This document shows, piece after piece, positions 15,751 through 24,550 of a stretch of 64,000 bases of DNA. Each line of letters opens with the position of its first letter. The first letter of the stretch is position 1. A model generated the notes under the pieces. That model was not told the origin of the DNA. It did no database searches and saw only the letters and a program-made list of their open reading frames with translations. Source of the stretch: Rhodovulum marinum (GTDB lineage Bacteria; Pseudomonadota; Alphaproteobacteria; Rhodobacterales; Rhodobacteraceae); contig NZ_SLXP01000002.1 in the NCBI RefSeq assembly GCF_004343075.1, forward strand, positions 124,001 through 188,000, given 5' to 3'. The translations under genes and the position numbers were made by a program.

Positions 15751-16505
15751 GCCACCACCTCGACCGGCTGCACCACGGGGCCGTCGGGGGTTTCGGCGAA
15801 ATAGGCGCGCAGGCCGAAGACGCGGGCAAGGTTGGCCTCGGTCAGCACCTCGCGCGGCGGGCCGTCGGCGACCAGTTGGCCGCGATGCATCAGCACCAGG
15901 CGTGTGCAGAACCGCGCGGCCAGACCGAGGTCATGCAGGGCGGCCAGCACCAGCCGCCCTTCGGCGGCGAGGCCCGAAAACAGCCGCATGGTGGCGATCT
16001 GGTGGGCCGGATCCAGCCCGGCGATGGGTTCGTCGGCGATCAGCACCGGCGCCTCTTGCGCCACGGCGCGGGCGATCAGCACGCGGGCCTGTTCGCCGCC
16101 CGACAGCGCGGTGGCCCGGCGCGTTTCGTATCCCGCCAGGTCCATCCGCGACAGCGCGTGCGCGATTGCGGCGCGGTCGGCTGCGCCCATCCGCTGGCCG
16201 GGTCCCAGATGCGGCGTGCGGCCCAGGCCCACCAGCGTTTCGACCGAGACCGGCCAGGCGATCTCGCGCATCTGCGGCAACCAGGCGGCGGCGCGCGCAC
16301 GCTCGGCTGCGGACAGGCGGGCCAGCGACGACGTGCCCTTGTGCCGGATCAGGCCAAGGGCGGCACGCATCAGCGTGGTCTTGCCCGCGCCGTTCGGCCC
16401 GATCAACCCGACGCATTCGCCGGGGCGCAGGTCCAGCGAGACATCGTCGACCACCGGGCACGGCCCGCGATGCACGCTCAGGTGGGACAGGGACAGGCCG
16501 GTCAT
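15747..16505 (-). CDS. btuD: cobalamin-type ABC transporter ATP-binding protein
   Basis: ATPase of a BtuCD/FecE-type importer, 252 residues. Seen: Walker A GPNGAGKTT (about 37-45), signature LSGGEQARV, Walker B VLIADEP, and H-loop LHDLGLAARF. The start at 16505 shares ATGA with the btuC stop. Together with btuC, btuF and the upstream B12 riboswitch it forms an inner-membrane cobalamin import system; iron-chelate importers have the same architecture, so the substrate call depends on the riboswitch. Confidence 0.88.
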   Translation of the reverse strand: MTGLSLSHLSVHRGPCPVVDDVSLDLRPGECVGLIGPNGAGKTTLMRAALGLIRHKGTSSLARLSAAERARAAAWLPQMREIAWPVSVETLVGLGRTPHLGPGQRMGAADRAAIAHALSRMDLAGYETRRATALSGGEQARVLIARAVAQEAPVLIADEPIAGLDPAHQIATMRLFSGLAAEGRLVLAALHDLGLAARFCTRLVLMHRGQLVADGPPREVLTEANLARVFGLRAYFAETPDGPVVQPVEVVA

Positions 16506-17548
16506 TGCGCTGCCTCCGCCCGGGTCTTGTAGATCAGGTGGAAGAACAGCGGCGCGCCCAGGATCGCGGTCAGAACGCCCAGTTTCAGGTCGCGCTCGGG
16601 CAGGATCAGACGCACCGCGAGGTCCGAGGCCAGCAACAGCGCCGCGCCTCCCAGCGCCGAGGCGAGGAGCAGCCGCCCGGGCCGCGCCCCCACCAGCGGG
16701 CGCAGCAGGTGCGGCACGATCAGCCCGACGAACCCGATGGCGCCGGCCACCGCGACGCCCGCGCCCACACAGGCCGCCACGCCGATGACAAGGGCCAGCC
16801 GCAGGCGCGACAGCCTTATGCCCAGCGCCTCGGCCGCGTCCTCGCCCAGGGTCAGCGCATCGAGGCCGCGGCCCAGCCCGGCAAGCAGCGCCCAGCCGAT
16901 CAGCGTCAGCGGCAGCGCCAGCCAGACATGGGTGAACGACCGGTCGGCCAGCGACCCCATCATCCAGAACACGATATCGGCCGCCGCATAGGGGTTGGGC
17001 GACAGGTTCAGCACCAGCGAGGTGAGCGCACCGGCCAGCGCCGAGATCGCGATGCCCGAAAGGATCAGCGTGAACGCCCCGCCGCGCGGACCCGCCAGCC
17101 CCAACAGCAACAGCACCGCCACCAGCGCGCCCGCCAGCGCCAGCCCCGGCAGCGCCAGCGCATGCGCCGCCGCCAGGCCCGTCTGCAGCGCGATCACCGC
17201 ACCCAAAGCCGCCGAGGCCGAGACGCCGATCAGCCCCGGTTCGGCCAGCGGGTTGCGCAGATAGCCCTGCAACGCCGCGCCCGACAGCCCCAGGCTCGCC
17301 CCCACCAGAACGGCCAGGATCGCCCGCGGCAGGCGGATCTCGCGCATCACCAGGACGGCGGCCTCGCCCCGCCCCGTGACCAGCGCCGACAGGCTTTCGA
17401 GCGGCGACAGCGCCGCCGGGCCGACCAGCAGCGAGCCGACGAACAGCGCGGCGACAAGCCCGCACAGCGCAAGGATCAGCGCGCGAAAACCCTGCCCTGC
17501 CCCGGCCGGGACGGCACTGACGGCTTCGATGGATCGCTCGGCGCTCAT
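16502..17548 (-). CDS. btuC: cobalamin-type ABC transporter permease
   Basis: FecCD/BtuC-family permease of 348 residues with about nine to ten hydrophobic segments. Family motifs seen include RLPRAILAVLVGASLGLSGAALQG (in part), RNPLAEPGLIGVS, and the C-terminal GAIGFVGLIVPHLLR and DLAVRLILP. The start at 17548 has GAGGGGA 7-8 bases upstream; an earlier in-frame ATG at 17617 would fall within the riboswitch expression platform. It is the first gene of the seven-gene operon and the direct target of the riboswitch. Confidence 0.9.
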   Translation of the reverse strand: MSAERSIEAVSAVPAGAGQGFRALILALCGLVAALFVGSLLVGPAALSPLESLSALVTGRGEAAVLVMREIRLPRAILAVLVGASLGLSGAALQGYLRNPLAEPGLIGVSASAALGAVIALQTGLAAAHALALPGLALAGALVAVLLLLGLAGPRGGAFTLILSGIAISALAGALTSLVLNLSPNPYAAADIVFWMMGSLADRSFTHVWLALPLTLIGWALLAGLGRGLDALTLGEDAAEALGIRLSRLRLALVIGVAACVGAGVAVAGAIGFVGLIVPHLLRPLVGARPGRLLLASALGGAALLLASDLAVRLILPERDLKLGVLTAILGAPLFFHLIYKTRAEAAQ

Positions 17549-17680
17549 CGCCCGGTCCCCTCGCCCATTCCTGTTCTGTCCGGACGGGCGCAGGGGCCTG
17601 CCGCAGACGGTGCACATGTCGTCACCTCTGCGGTCTGGCCGCCTCCGGGTCGCGCCCCGCGCCCGGACAGGGTGATCTGG
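17549..17680 (-). promoter_or_regulatory. riboswitch expression platform and btuC leader
   Basis: Between the aptamer and the btuC start the leader can form competing pairs. On the plus-strand numbering, CTGTCCGG (17576-17583) complements CCGGACAG (17663-17670), and CCGCAGA (17601-17607) complements TCTGCGG (17627-17633). There is no T-run terminator, so control of translation initiation looks likelier than premature termination. This is inferred from complementarity by eye, not from folding. Confidence 0.5.
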
Positions 17681-17864
17681 CTTCGGCAGGTCTCCTGGCT
17701 TGCGGGTCGTCGCTTGGCTGGCCTTCCCGGGGCATTGCGCCCAGTGGCACCTGTCAGCCGCGCTCTCCGCCTACAGTTGCGGGGGCAGCCGCGGATTTGC
17801 CCCGTGGTGGGGGGGGCGCACCGCGTTCCCTTTTCATCCCCCCCCCTGCGGGGCGGAACCGAAG
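17681..17864 (-). ncRNA. cobalamin (adenosylcobalamin-class) riboswitch aptamer
   Basis: Read on the minus strand, the segment has the conserved cobalamin riboswitch elements in order: a P1 arm CTTCGG (17864-17859), GGGAACGCGGTG, then CTGCCCCCGCAACTGTA with the core loop sequence, a GCCACTGG stem arm pairing with the segment near CCGGGAAGGC, and the B12 box AGCCAGGAGACCTGCC, closed by CCGAAG (17686-17681). The 184-nucleotide length fits the class. It lies 132 bases upstream of btuC on the same strand. Known: cobalamin binding represses downstream uptake genes. Inferred: the whole btuC-D-F-exbB-exbD-exbD-tonB unit is under this control. Confidence 0.95.
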
Positions 17865-17972
17865 TGGCCCATGCCTATCGCATCGGTCGGAAATGTCAAA
17901 GGCCCTGATCGCACCCCCGGCGAACGGGCGCCGGGCGGGGGCGGGATCAGCCGTTCCGGAGCGGAATCGGCG

Positions 17973-18013
17973 ATATGAATCGCATATGAATTCCATATGA
18001 ATCCCATATGACT
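17973..18013. repeat. four 11-bp direct repeats, possible operator array
   Basis: ATATGAAT occurs at 17973, 17984 and 17995, and ATATGACT at 18006, each exactly 11 bases apart, that is about one DNA helical turn. Three copies are embedded in CATATGA. The array is AT-rich in a GC-rich region and sits between the divergent btuC riboswitch leader and the DUF2202 gene, followed by a TTTTTT run. It looks like an array of binding sites on one face of the helix. The regulator is unknown. Confidence 0.6.
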
Positions 18014-18191
18014 TTTTTCGGACTTTCCGCCACCGCCCGCGGCGCCGGCCCAGGGCCTGAAGAACCGCAGAAAGGATTCGAGCGGAAGCCCGTCGCGCGT
18101 CCGCCTGCCGCAGGCCGCCGCGCTTTACCCGCCGTTAATCATGACTCCGGCATGTGGATTTTTCCCGGCGTGTTTCACGGAGGAACGGACA

Positions 18192-18704
18192 ATGAAGAAC
18201 GGCACCATGCGCGGCGCAGGCGGCAACGGGTCCGGCCGCGGAAACACGGCCCCTGGAACCGATACCTATAGCGATGCCGATATCGCCAGCCTGCTGTTCA
18301 TGCTGGAAGAGGAAAAACTGGCCGGGGACATCTACGCAGCGTTCTACGACCAGACCGGCCTGCGGATTTTCGACAATATCGCCGCCTCGGAAGACCGCCA
18401 TCACGACGCGCTGCTGAACCAGGCGTCAAGCCTGGGCGTGGACGTGATCGAGTTCGTTTCGCTGCCGGCGGGCAGCTATGTGAACCCCGCGTTGCAGGCG
18501 ATGTATGACGACCTGCTGGCCATGGGGTCGGACTCGGCGACGGCCGCGCTGAATGTCGGCGTGCTGATCGAGGAAACCGATATCGTCGATCTTCAGGACG
18601 CGGTCGCCTCGGTCGAGGGCACGGCGCTGGCGGATGTCTATGGCCGGCTGCTGGACGGTTCCGAGAACCACCTGGCGGCGTTCGAATCGGCCCTTGGGCT
18701 GTGA
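18192..18704 (+). CDS. DUF2202 ferritin-like protein
   Basis: A 170-residue protein of the DUF2202 family, which has a ferritin-like four-helix fold. Seen: a glycine-rich N-terminal tail (about 1-30), then DIASLLFMLEEEKLAGDIY, SEDRHHDALL, EETDIVDLQDA and GSENHLAAFESALG. The Glu and His residues in these helices are arranged as in di-metal carboxylate proteins. No signal peptide is visible. The start at 18192 follows GGAGG by 8 bases. The gene is single, preceded by the 11-bp repeat array, and ends 15 bases from the convergent cueR. Function in metal storage or redox defence is possible but not established for the family. Confidence 0.85.
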   Translation: MKNGTMRGAGGNGSGRGNTAPGTDTYSDADIASLLFMLEEEKLAGDIYAAFYDQTGLRIFDNIAASEDRHHDALLNQASSLGVDVIEFVSLPAGSYVNPALQAMYDDLLAMGSDSATAALNVGVLIEETDIVDLQDAVASVEGTALADVYGRLLDGSENHLAAFESALGL

Positions 18705-18719
18705 CCGGAAGGCGCGGGC

Positions 18720-19112
18720 CTAGCCGCCCTCGCCTGCCAGCCCCCTGAGGATCGGGCAATCGGGCCGGTCGTCGCCCGCGCAGGCGTCGACCAGGTCGGA
18801 CAGCGTGGCCCGCATCGCGCGGAGTTCCGCGATCTTGGCGTCGATCTGGACAAGGTGTTCGCGCGCGATGCGCTTCACGTCGGCGCTGGCCCGGCCCTTG
18901 TCGGCATAAAGCGCCAGAAGCGCGCGGCATTCCTCGATGGTGAAGCCCAGAGACCGGGCGCGGCCGAGGAAGACGAGGTTGTGCAGGTCCTGGTCGGAAA
19001 AATCGCGATAGCCATTGGCCGCGCGGTGCGGCGTGACCAGCCCGATTTCCTCGTAATAGCGGATGGTCTTGGCCGGCAGGCCGGTCGCCTGCGCCACGTC
19101 GCCGATATTCAT
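18720..19112 (-). CDS. cueR: MerR-family copper-responsive regulator
   Basis: A 130-residue CueR/HmrR-type activator: N-terminal winged helix ([20 protein letters not shown]), a long dimerisation helix, and a metal-binding loop with C111 and C119 spaced C-x7-C, as in CueR, which binds Cu(I), Ag(I) or Au(I). It lies directly after copA with an ATGA overlap, so the sensor is co-translated with the pump it controls. The copA promoter (21573-21603) has the dyad and 19-bp spacer this regulator family needs, which would make the pair self-regulating. Confidence 0.92.
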   Translation of the reverse strand: MNIGDVAQATGLPAKTIRYYEEIGLVTPHRAANGYRDFSDQDLHNLVFLGRARSLGFTIEECRALLALYADKGRASADVKRIAREHLVQIDAKIAELRAMRATLSDLVDACAGDDRPDCPILRGLAGEGG

Positions 19113-21544
19113 GCCCGCCCCCCGGCGATGGGCGCCAGCCCGCGCAGGCGCAGCGCGTTGGACAGCACGAACAGGCTGGAGGCAGCCATCGCGCCCGCGG
19201 CCAGCATGGGCGAGAGCAGAACGCCGGACAGCGGATAAAGCAGCCCCGCCGCCACCGGGATCAGGGCGGTATTGTAGGCAAACGCCCAGAACAGGTTCTG
19301 GCGGATGTTGCGCAGGGTGCGGCGGCTGATGTGCAGCGCGTCGGCCACGCCGCGCGGGTCGCCCGCCATCAGCACGACGTCGGCGGCCTCGATGGCGACA
19401 TCGGTGCCGGTGCCGATGGCGATGCCGATATCGGCCGCCGCCAGCGCGGGCGCGTCGTTCAGCCCGTCACCGACAAAGGCCAGCGGACCGTCCGCGCGCA
19501 GATCTTCCAGCGCGGCGACCTTGCCGCCGGGCAGCACGCCCGCATGGACCCGGTCGATGCCCAGTTCGGCGGCGACGGCCTGCGCGGTGGCGTGCGTGTC
19601 GCCGGTGATAAGGGCGGTGCGCACGCCCATCGCATGCAGCGCGTCGATGGCGGGCTTGGCGGTGGGCTTGACCGGGTCGGCAAGGCCGATCAACGCCAGC
19701 GCGCGGCCGTCGCGGGCGACGTAAACCGGCGTCGCGCCGGTGGCGGCGAGGCGCTCGCCCGCCTGCGCGAGGTCGCCCAGATCGATGCGTTCCTCATCCA
19801 TCAGGCGGGCCGCGCCGACGAGGATGGCGGCGCCATCCACCCGGCCGCGCAGCCCGAAGCCGGGCAGCGCCTGCACGTCTTCGGCGGTGGGGTGGTCGGG
19901 CGCGGCCTCCAGGATCGCGCGTGCGATGGGGTGTTCGGACCGCGCCTCGACCGCGGCGGCAAGGCGCAGCGCCTGGGCCCGGTCGATGCCGGGGGCGGTG
20001 GCGATCTCGGTCACGGCGGGGCGGCCCTCGGTCAGGGTGCCGGTCTTGTCGAAGGCCACGGTGGCCACGCCCGACAGGGCCTGCAACGCGTCGCCCTTGC
20101 GGAACAGGACGCCCAGTTCGGCGGCGCGGCCCGTGCCGACCATGACCGAGGTGGGCGTCGCCAGCCCCATCGCGCAGGGGCAGGCCACGATCAGCACCGA
20201 CACGCCCGCCACCAGCGCCAGGCCCAGCGCGGGCGCGGGGCCAAGGGCCAGCCACAGCAGCACGGTCAGCGCCGCCACGGCCAGAACGGCGGGAACGAAG
20301 ACCGCGGTCACCCGGTCGGCCAGCGCCTGCACCGGCAGCTTGGCGCCCTGGGCGGCCTCGACCATGGCGACGATGCGGGCCAGCGCGGTGTCGGCGCCGA
20401 CCTTGGTGGCGCGCACCCGCAGCGCGGCGGGGCCGTTCACGGTGCCGCCGGTGACGGGCGCGCCGGGGGTCTTCTCGACCGGCATGGGTTCGCCGGTCAG
20501 CATGGATTCGTCGACCGCGCCCTGCCCCTCGACCACCTCGGCATCGGTGGGGATGCGTTCGCCGGGGCGGATCTCGATCAGGTCGCCGGGGACAAGCGCG
20601 TCGACGGGGCGGTTTTCGATGCCGGTGTCGGTCACCACGCGGGCGGTGTCGGGGCGCAGCGCCATCAGGCGGCGGATCGCGGCGCCGGTGCGGCCCTTGG
20701 CGCGGGCCTCCAGCGTGCGGCCCAGGAGGACGAGGGTGACGATGACGGCGGCGGCCTCGAAATAGACGTGCGCGGTGCCCGGCGGCAGCAGGCCGGGGGC
20801 GAAGGTGGCGATGGTGGAAAAGGTCCAGGCGGCGCCGGTGCCCAGCGCGACAAGGGCGTTCATGTCGGGCGCGCCCTTCAGCAACAGCGGCAGGCCCTTG
20901 GCGAAGAAGGCGCGGCCGGGACCGGCAAGGATCGCGGTGGTGAGCAGGAAGGCCAGGATGCGCAGCGCCTGTTCGCCGGCCAGTGCGGCGCGGAAACCGG
21001 GGGCGATGTGGCCGCCCATCTCGACCACGAAGACCGGCAGGGTCAGGGCGGCGGCGACCAGGGTGCGGCGGCGAAGGCTCTGCGCCTCGGCCTGCTGGGC
21101 GGCGGCGGGATCGTGGCTGTCCTGCCGGATGGGGTCGGCGGGGTAGCCCGCGGCGGCCAGCGCGCGGGCCAGCGTGGCGGCATCGGCAGCACCGGCCAGC
21201 ACGGTGGCGCGGGCCTCGCCGGTGGCGAGGTTCATGCTGGCCGCCGTGACGCCCGGTTCGGCCAGCAGCGCGCGTTCGATGCGGGCCACGCAAGAGGCGC
21301 AGGTCGCGCCCTGAACGGCCAGCGCGACCTGGCTGCGGGCGACGGCGAAGCCCGCGCCCTCGACCGCGCCGACAAGGGGGGCGGAGGGGCCGGCATGGTC
21401 GACCTCGGCGGTGGCGGCGGCGAGGTTCACGCGGGCGGCGGCGACCTGTGGCAGGGCGGCAAGCGCGCGTTCGACGCGGGCCACGCAGCCCGCGCAGTGC
21501 AACCCTTCGAGCCTGAGACGGGTGGTGGTCGTGGGGGCGGTCAT
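19109..21544 (-). CDS. copA: Cu(I)-exporting P1B-type ATPase
   Basis: Inner-membrane pump that exports Cu(I) from the cytoplasm. The 811-residue protein has two N-terminal heavy-metal domains (C17-x2-C20 and C82-x2-C85), eight expected membrane helices, the membrane metal site CPC in [12 protein letters not shown] (about 457), the phosphorylation motif DKTGT (about 498) and the hinge GDGLNDAP (about 691). The second metal-binding Cys pair and CPC identify a copper/silver rather than zinc pump. The start at 21544 skips 16 upstream codons that overlap the promoter. It is followed by cueR (ATGA overlap) and preceded by a CueR-type promoter. Confidence 0.95.
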   Translation of the reverse strand: MTAPTTTTRLRLEGLHCAGCVARVERALAALPQVAAARVNLAAATAEVDHAGPSAPLVGAVEGAGFAVARSQVALAVQGATCASCVARIERALLAEPGVTAASMNLATGEARATVLAGAADAATLARALAAAGYPADPIRQDSHDPAAAQQAEAQSLRRRTLVAAALTLPVFVVEMGGHIAPGFRAALAGEQALRILAFLLTTAILAGPGRAFFAKGLPLLLKGAPDMNALVALGTGAAWTFSTIATFAPGLLPPGTAHVYFEAAAVIVTLVLLGRTLEARAKGRTGAAIRRLMALRPDTARVVTDTGIENRPVDALVPGDLIEIRPGERIPTDAEVVEGQGAVDESMLTGEPMPVEKTPGAPVTGGTVNGPAALRVRATKVGADTALARIVAMVEAAQGAKLPVQALADRVTAVFVPAVLAVAALTVLLWLALGPAPALGLALVAGVSVLIVACPCAMGLATPTSVMVGTGRAAELGVLFRKGDALQALSGVATVAFDKTGTLTEGRPAVTEIATAPGIDRAQALRLAAAVEARSEHPIARAILEAAPDHPTAEDVQALPGFGLRGRVDGAAILVGAARLMDEERIDLGDLAQAGERLAATGATPVYVARDGRALALIGLADPVKPTAKPAIDALHAMGVRTALITGDTHATAQAVAAELGIDRVHAGVLPGGKVAALEDLRADGPLAFVGDGLNDAPALAAADIGIAIGTGTDVAIEAADVVLMAGDPRGVADALHISRRTLRNIRQNLFWAFAYNTALIPVAAGLLYPLSGVLLSPMLAAGAMAASSLFVLSNALRLRGLAPIAGGRA

Positions 21545-21572
21545 CGCGGGTTTCCCTTGGCTGGACGGGGCC

Positions 21573-21603
21573 AAGATAGGGCTTCCAGTCACTGGAAGGT
21601 CAA
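21573..21603 (-). promoter_or_regulatory. CueR-type promoter of copA
   Basis: On the minus strand: -35 TTGACC (21603-21598), -10 TATCTT (21578-21573) and a spacer of exactly 19 bp. The spacer holds a perfect dyad, CTTCCAGT-c-ACTGGAAG (21582-21598). Known: MerR-family activators act on such over-long spacers by untwisting the DNA. The match to the CueR consensus is strong, so copper induction of copA-cueR is expected. Confidence 0.92.
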
Positions 21604-21613
21604 GGCCCGCGCC

Positions 21614-22534
21614 CTAATTCGGCAGGAACGCCCCCTGCCGGCCGACGATATGGCCGTGGATGCGCCGGCCCGCGGCACTGAGGGCGGTGTCGGCGCGATG
21701 CACGAGGAACCATTGCCGCACCAGCGGCAGCGCCTCGGCCTGGAGTTCGGCCAGGCGGCCCGCGCGCAATTCCTCGGTCACGGTGTGGCGCGAGATCAGC
21801 GCGATGCCCAGACCCGCCATCACCGCCTGTTTCAGGGTCTCGTTGCTTTCCAGTTCGATGATCCGCGCGGGCCGCCCCCGGCCCAGCCGTTCCAGGAAAC
21901 GGTCCATCAGGATGCGGGTGCCCGAGCCGTCCTCGCGCGCGACGAAGGGTTCGGCCAGGATCAGTTCGGGCGGCAGGCGGCCCTGCCCTGCCAGCGGGTG
22001 ATCAGGGCGCGCGATCAACACGTGGGGATGCGGGCCGAGAACGGTGGCCTGCACCTCGGGCACGCGCGGCGGGCGGCCCATGATCGCCAGATCGACGCTG
22101 GCCGAGGCAAGCGCGGCGACGATGCCCTCGCGGCTGGTCACGCGCAGGATGACGTCGATGGTGGGAAAGGCGCGCTGAAGATCGGCCACCAGGCGGGGGG
22201 CGAAATACTTGGCGGTGGAAACCACGCCAAGGGTGACCAGCCCCTCCATCCCGTCATTGATCGCGCGGACATGGTCGGCGCAGGCCTCGAGCGCGGTTTC
22301 GACGGCGCGCGCGCCGACCAGCACCGCCTCGCCCTGCAGCGTCAGCCGCGCGCCGCCCTGGGGGCCGCGTTCGACGAGGCGGGCGTTGAAATTCGTTTCC
22401 AGCTGGCGCAGCTGGCTGTGCACGGCGGGCGGGGTGAGGCGAATTGCCTCGGCCGCGGCGGTCAGCGATCCATGCTCGGCCACGGCCTGCAATGCCCTGA
22501 GTTGCTTGAAGGTTACGGCATCGGGCTTGGGCAT
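21614..22534 (-). CDS. cbbR: LysR-family regulator of the Calvin cycle operon
   Basis: A 306-residue LysR-type regulator with N-terminal helix-turn-helix (GSLTAAAEAIRLTPPAVHSQLRQLE, shown in part up to 20: SLTAAAEAIRLTPPAVHSQL) and an effector-binding domain. It is divergent from cbbF with 104 bases between the start codons, the standard arrangement for CbbR. Known: CbbR activates cbb operons in response to RuBP, NADPH or related metabolites. LysR-type T-N11-A sequences in the shared intergenic region support control of cbbF and of itself. Sequence and position agree, so the name is safe; the effector is not predictable. Confidence 0.92.
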   Translation of the reverse strand: MPKPDAVTFKQLRALQAVAEHGSLTAAAEAIRLTPPAVHSQLRQLETNFNARLVERGPQGGARLTLQGEAVLVGARAVETALEACADHVRAINDGMEGLVTLGVVSTAKYFAPRLVADLQRAFPTIDVILRVTSREGIVAALASASVDLAIMGRPPRVPEVQATVLGPHPHVLIARPDHPLAGQGRLPPELILAEPFVAREDGSGTRILMDRFLERLGRGRPARIIELESNETLKQAVMAGLGIALISRHTVTEELRAGRLAELQAEALPLVRQWFLVHRADTALSAAGRRIHGHIVGRQGAFLPN

Positions 22535-22580
22535 TAAATTTTTTCTAACGCAGCTTCGAAGTTTTTAAATTCTGTACAAG
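22534..22580. promoter_or_regulatory. candidate CbbR operator
   Basis: An AT-rich stretch in the cbbR-cbbF divergence. TTA (22534-22536) and TAA (22546-22548) form a symmetric LysR-type half-site pair containing T-N11-A (T22535, A47 of the same line), and a CTTCGAAG palindrome (22554-22561) follows. The first site overlaps the cbbR start codon, as expected for autoregulation. Exact CbbR sites cannot be fixed by eye. Confidence 0.45.
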
Positions 22581-22638
22581 CCGGGTTTTCAACTAGCAAG
22601 CGTCATCGGCATCCCGCCGCCAGATTCGGGAGAAAATT

Positions 22639-23646
22639 ATGCAAACCAAGTCTCCGATCCGGGATTTGCAGCACATCCCCGCCGCGCTTCAGCCGCTGAT
22701 GAGCGCGCTGTGCGAGGTCGGCGCAGACCTTTCGAACACGATCCAGCGCGGTCCCCTGGGCGGCGCCCTGGGCGCCGAGGTGGGGTCGAACACCGATGGC
22801 GACACGCAAAAGGCCCTGGACGTGATGGCCGACGAGGCCTTTGCCCGCCGCCTGGCCCAGGCCGATGTGCGCTGGTACGCGTCCGAGGAACAGGACAGCG
22901 TCGTCGAGCTGGACCCCAAGGGCCGCTACGCGCTGGCGATCGACCCGCTGGACGGGTCGTCGAACATCGACGTGAACGTGTCGATCGGCACGATCTTCTC
23001 GATCTTCGAGGCCAAGGACGAGGGCAACGCCAGTTTCCTGCGCCCCGCCAGCGAGCAGATCGGCGGCGGCTATATCATCTACGGGCCGCAGACCATGCTG
23101 GTCGTGACCTTCGGCAAGGGCACGCAGGAATACCTGCTGGACCCCGACTCCAAGCAGTTCGTCCTGGTGCAAGAGGCCGTGCGCGTGCCCGAAACCGCCA
23201 GCGAATTCGCGATCAACGCGTCGAACTACCGCCACTGGGCCAAGCCCGTGCGCGCCTATATCGACGACTGCCTGGCGGGCGAGGAAGGCCCGCGGGGCAA
23301 GCGGTTCAACATGCGCTGGGTCGCCTCGCTGGTGGCCGAGACGCACCGCATCATCAGCCGGGGCGGCGTGTTCCTGTACCCGTCGGATTCGCGCAAGGGC
23401 TATGAACAGGGCCGGCTGCGCATGGTCTATGAATGCGCCCCCATCGCCTTTGTCGTCGAACAGGCGGGCGGCGCGGCCACCGATGCGCAGGATCGCATCC
23501 TGGACAAGACCGCGTCCGAACTGCATGCCCGCACACCGTTCGTCTTCGGCTCCACCGACAAGGTCAGCCGGGTCGCGGCCTATCACGATCTGCCCGAGCA
23601 GGAAGTCAACGCCCTGTTCGGCAACCGCGGCCTGTTCCGCGTCTGA
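22639..23646 (+). CDS. cbbF: fructose-1,6-bisphosphatase class 1
   Basis: Hydrolyses fructose 1,6-bisphosphate (and often sedoheptulose 1,7-bisphosphate) in the Calvin cycle. The 335-residue protein has the class 1 metal and substrate motifs: [31 protein letters not shown] and the C-terminal GGVFLYPSD. It opens the cbbF-P-T-gap-pgk-A-M-E operon, divergent from cbbR. GGGAGA lies a few bases before the ATG at 22639. The gene order is that of the form II operon of Rhodobacter species. Confidence 0.96.
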   Translation: MQTKSPIRDLQHIPAALQPLMSALCEVGADLSNTIQRGPLGGALGAEVGSNTDGDTQKALDVMADEAFARRLAQADVRWYASEEQDSVVELDPKGRYALAIDPLDGSSNIDVNVSIGTIFSIFEAKDEGNASFLRPASEQIGGGYIIYGPQTMLVVTFGKGTQEYLLDPDSKQFVLVQEAVRVPETASEFAINASNYRHWAKPVRAYIDDCLAGEEGPRGKRFNMRWVASLVAETHRIISRGGVFLYPSDSRKGYEQGRLRMVYECAPIAFVVEQAGGAATDAQDRILDKTASELHARTPFVFGSTDKVSRVAAYHDLPEQEVNALFGNRGLFRV

Positions 23647-23663
23647 GTTCTGGGAGGAAAGCC

Positions 23664-24536
23664 ATGAGCAAGAAACACCCGATCATCTCGGTTACCGGCT
23701 CTTCCGGGGCCGGCACCTCGACCGTCAAGCACACTTTCGACCAGATCTTCCGCCGCGAGGGCGTGAAGGCGGTGTCGATCGAGGGCGACGCGTTCCACCG
23801 GTTCAACCGCAAGGACATGAAGGCGGAGCTGGACCGGCGCTATGCCGAGGGCGATTACACGTTCAGCCATTTCAGCTATGAGGCCAACGAGCTGGCCGAG
23901 CTGGAAAACGTGTTCCGCCAATATGGCGAGACCGGCACCGGCCGCACGCGCACCTATGTGCACGACAACGACGAGGCCGAGAAATACGGCGTGCCGCCGG
24001 GCGAGTTCACCGAGTGGGCGCCGTTCGAGGACGGCTCGGACATCCTGTTCTACGAGGGGCTGCACGGCGCGGTGGTGAACGACGAGGTGAACCTGCCGAA
24101 ATACGCCGACCTGAAGATCGGGGTGGTGCCGGTCATCAACCTGGAATGGATCCAGAAGATCCACCGCGACCGCGAGCGGCGCGGTTACACCACCGAGGCG
24201 GTGACCGACACGATCCTGCGCCGGATGCATGCCTATGTGCATTGCATCATCCCGCAATTCACCGAAACCGACATCAACTTTCAGCGGGTGCCGGTGGTGG
24301 ATACCTCGAACCCGCTGGTCGCGCGCTGGATTCCCACCGCCGACGAAAGCCTGGTGGTGATCCGGTTCAAGAACCCGCGGGGGATCGACTTCTCCTACCT
24401 GGTGTCGATGATCCAGGGATCGTGGATGAGCCGGGCGAATTCCATCGTGATCCCCGGCGGCAAGCTGGACCTCGCGATGCAGCTGATCCTGACGCCGATG
24501 ATCGAGCGTCTGGTTTCCGAATCGAAACGCGCCTGA
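23664..24536 (+). CDS. cbbP: phosphoribulokinase
   Basis: Makes ribulose 1,5-bisphosphate from ribulose 5-phosphate and ATP, the step specific to the Calvin cycle. The 290-residue protein is the octameric proteobacterial type, with the P-loop [10 protein letters not shown] near the N-terminus, [11 protein letters not shown] and the RIHRD-like segment [18 protein letters not shown]. The start at 23664 has GGGAGGAAA upstream and begins at the usual [11 protein letters not shown]-terminus. It lies 17 bases after cbbF and 14 bases before cbbT. Confidence 0.96.
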   Translation: MSKKHPIISVTGSSGAGTSTVKHTFDQIFRREGVKAVSIEGDAFHRFNRKDMKAELDRRYAEGDYTFSHFSYEANELAELENVFRQYGETGTGRTRTYVHDNDEAEKYGVPPGEFTEWAPFEDGSDILFYEGLHGAVVNDEVNLPKYADLKIGVVPVINLEWIQKIHRDRERRGYTTEAVTDTILRRMHAYVHCIIPQFTETDINFQRVPVVDTSNPLVARWIPTADESLVVIRFKNPRGIDFSYLVSMIQGSWMSRANSIVIPGGKLDLAMQLILTPMIERLVSESKRA

Positions 24537-24550
24537 GGAGGGCAGACCCC

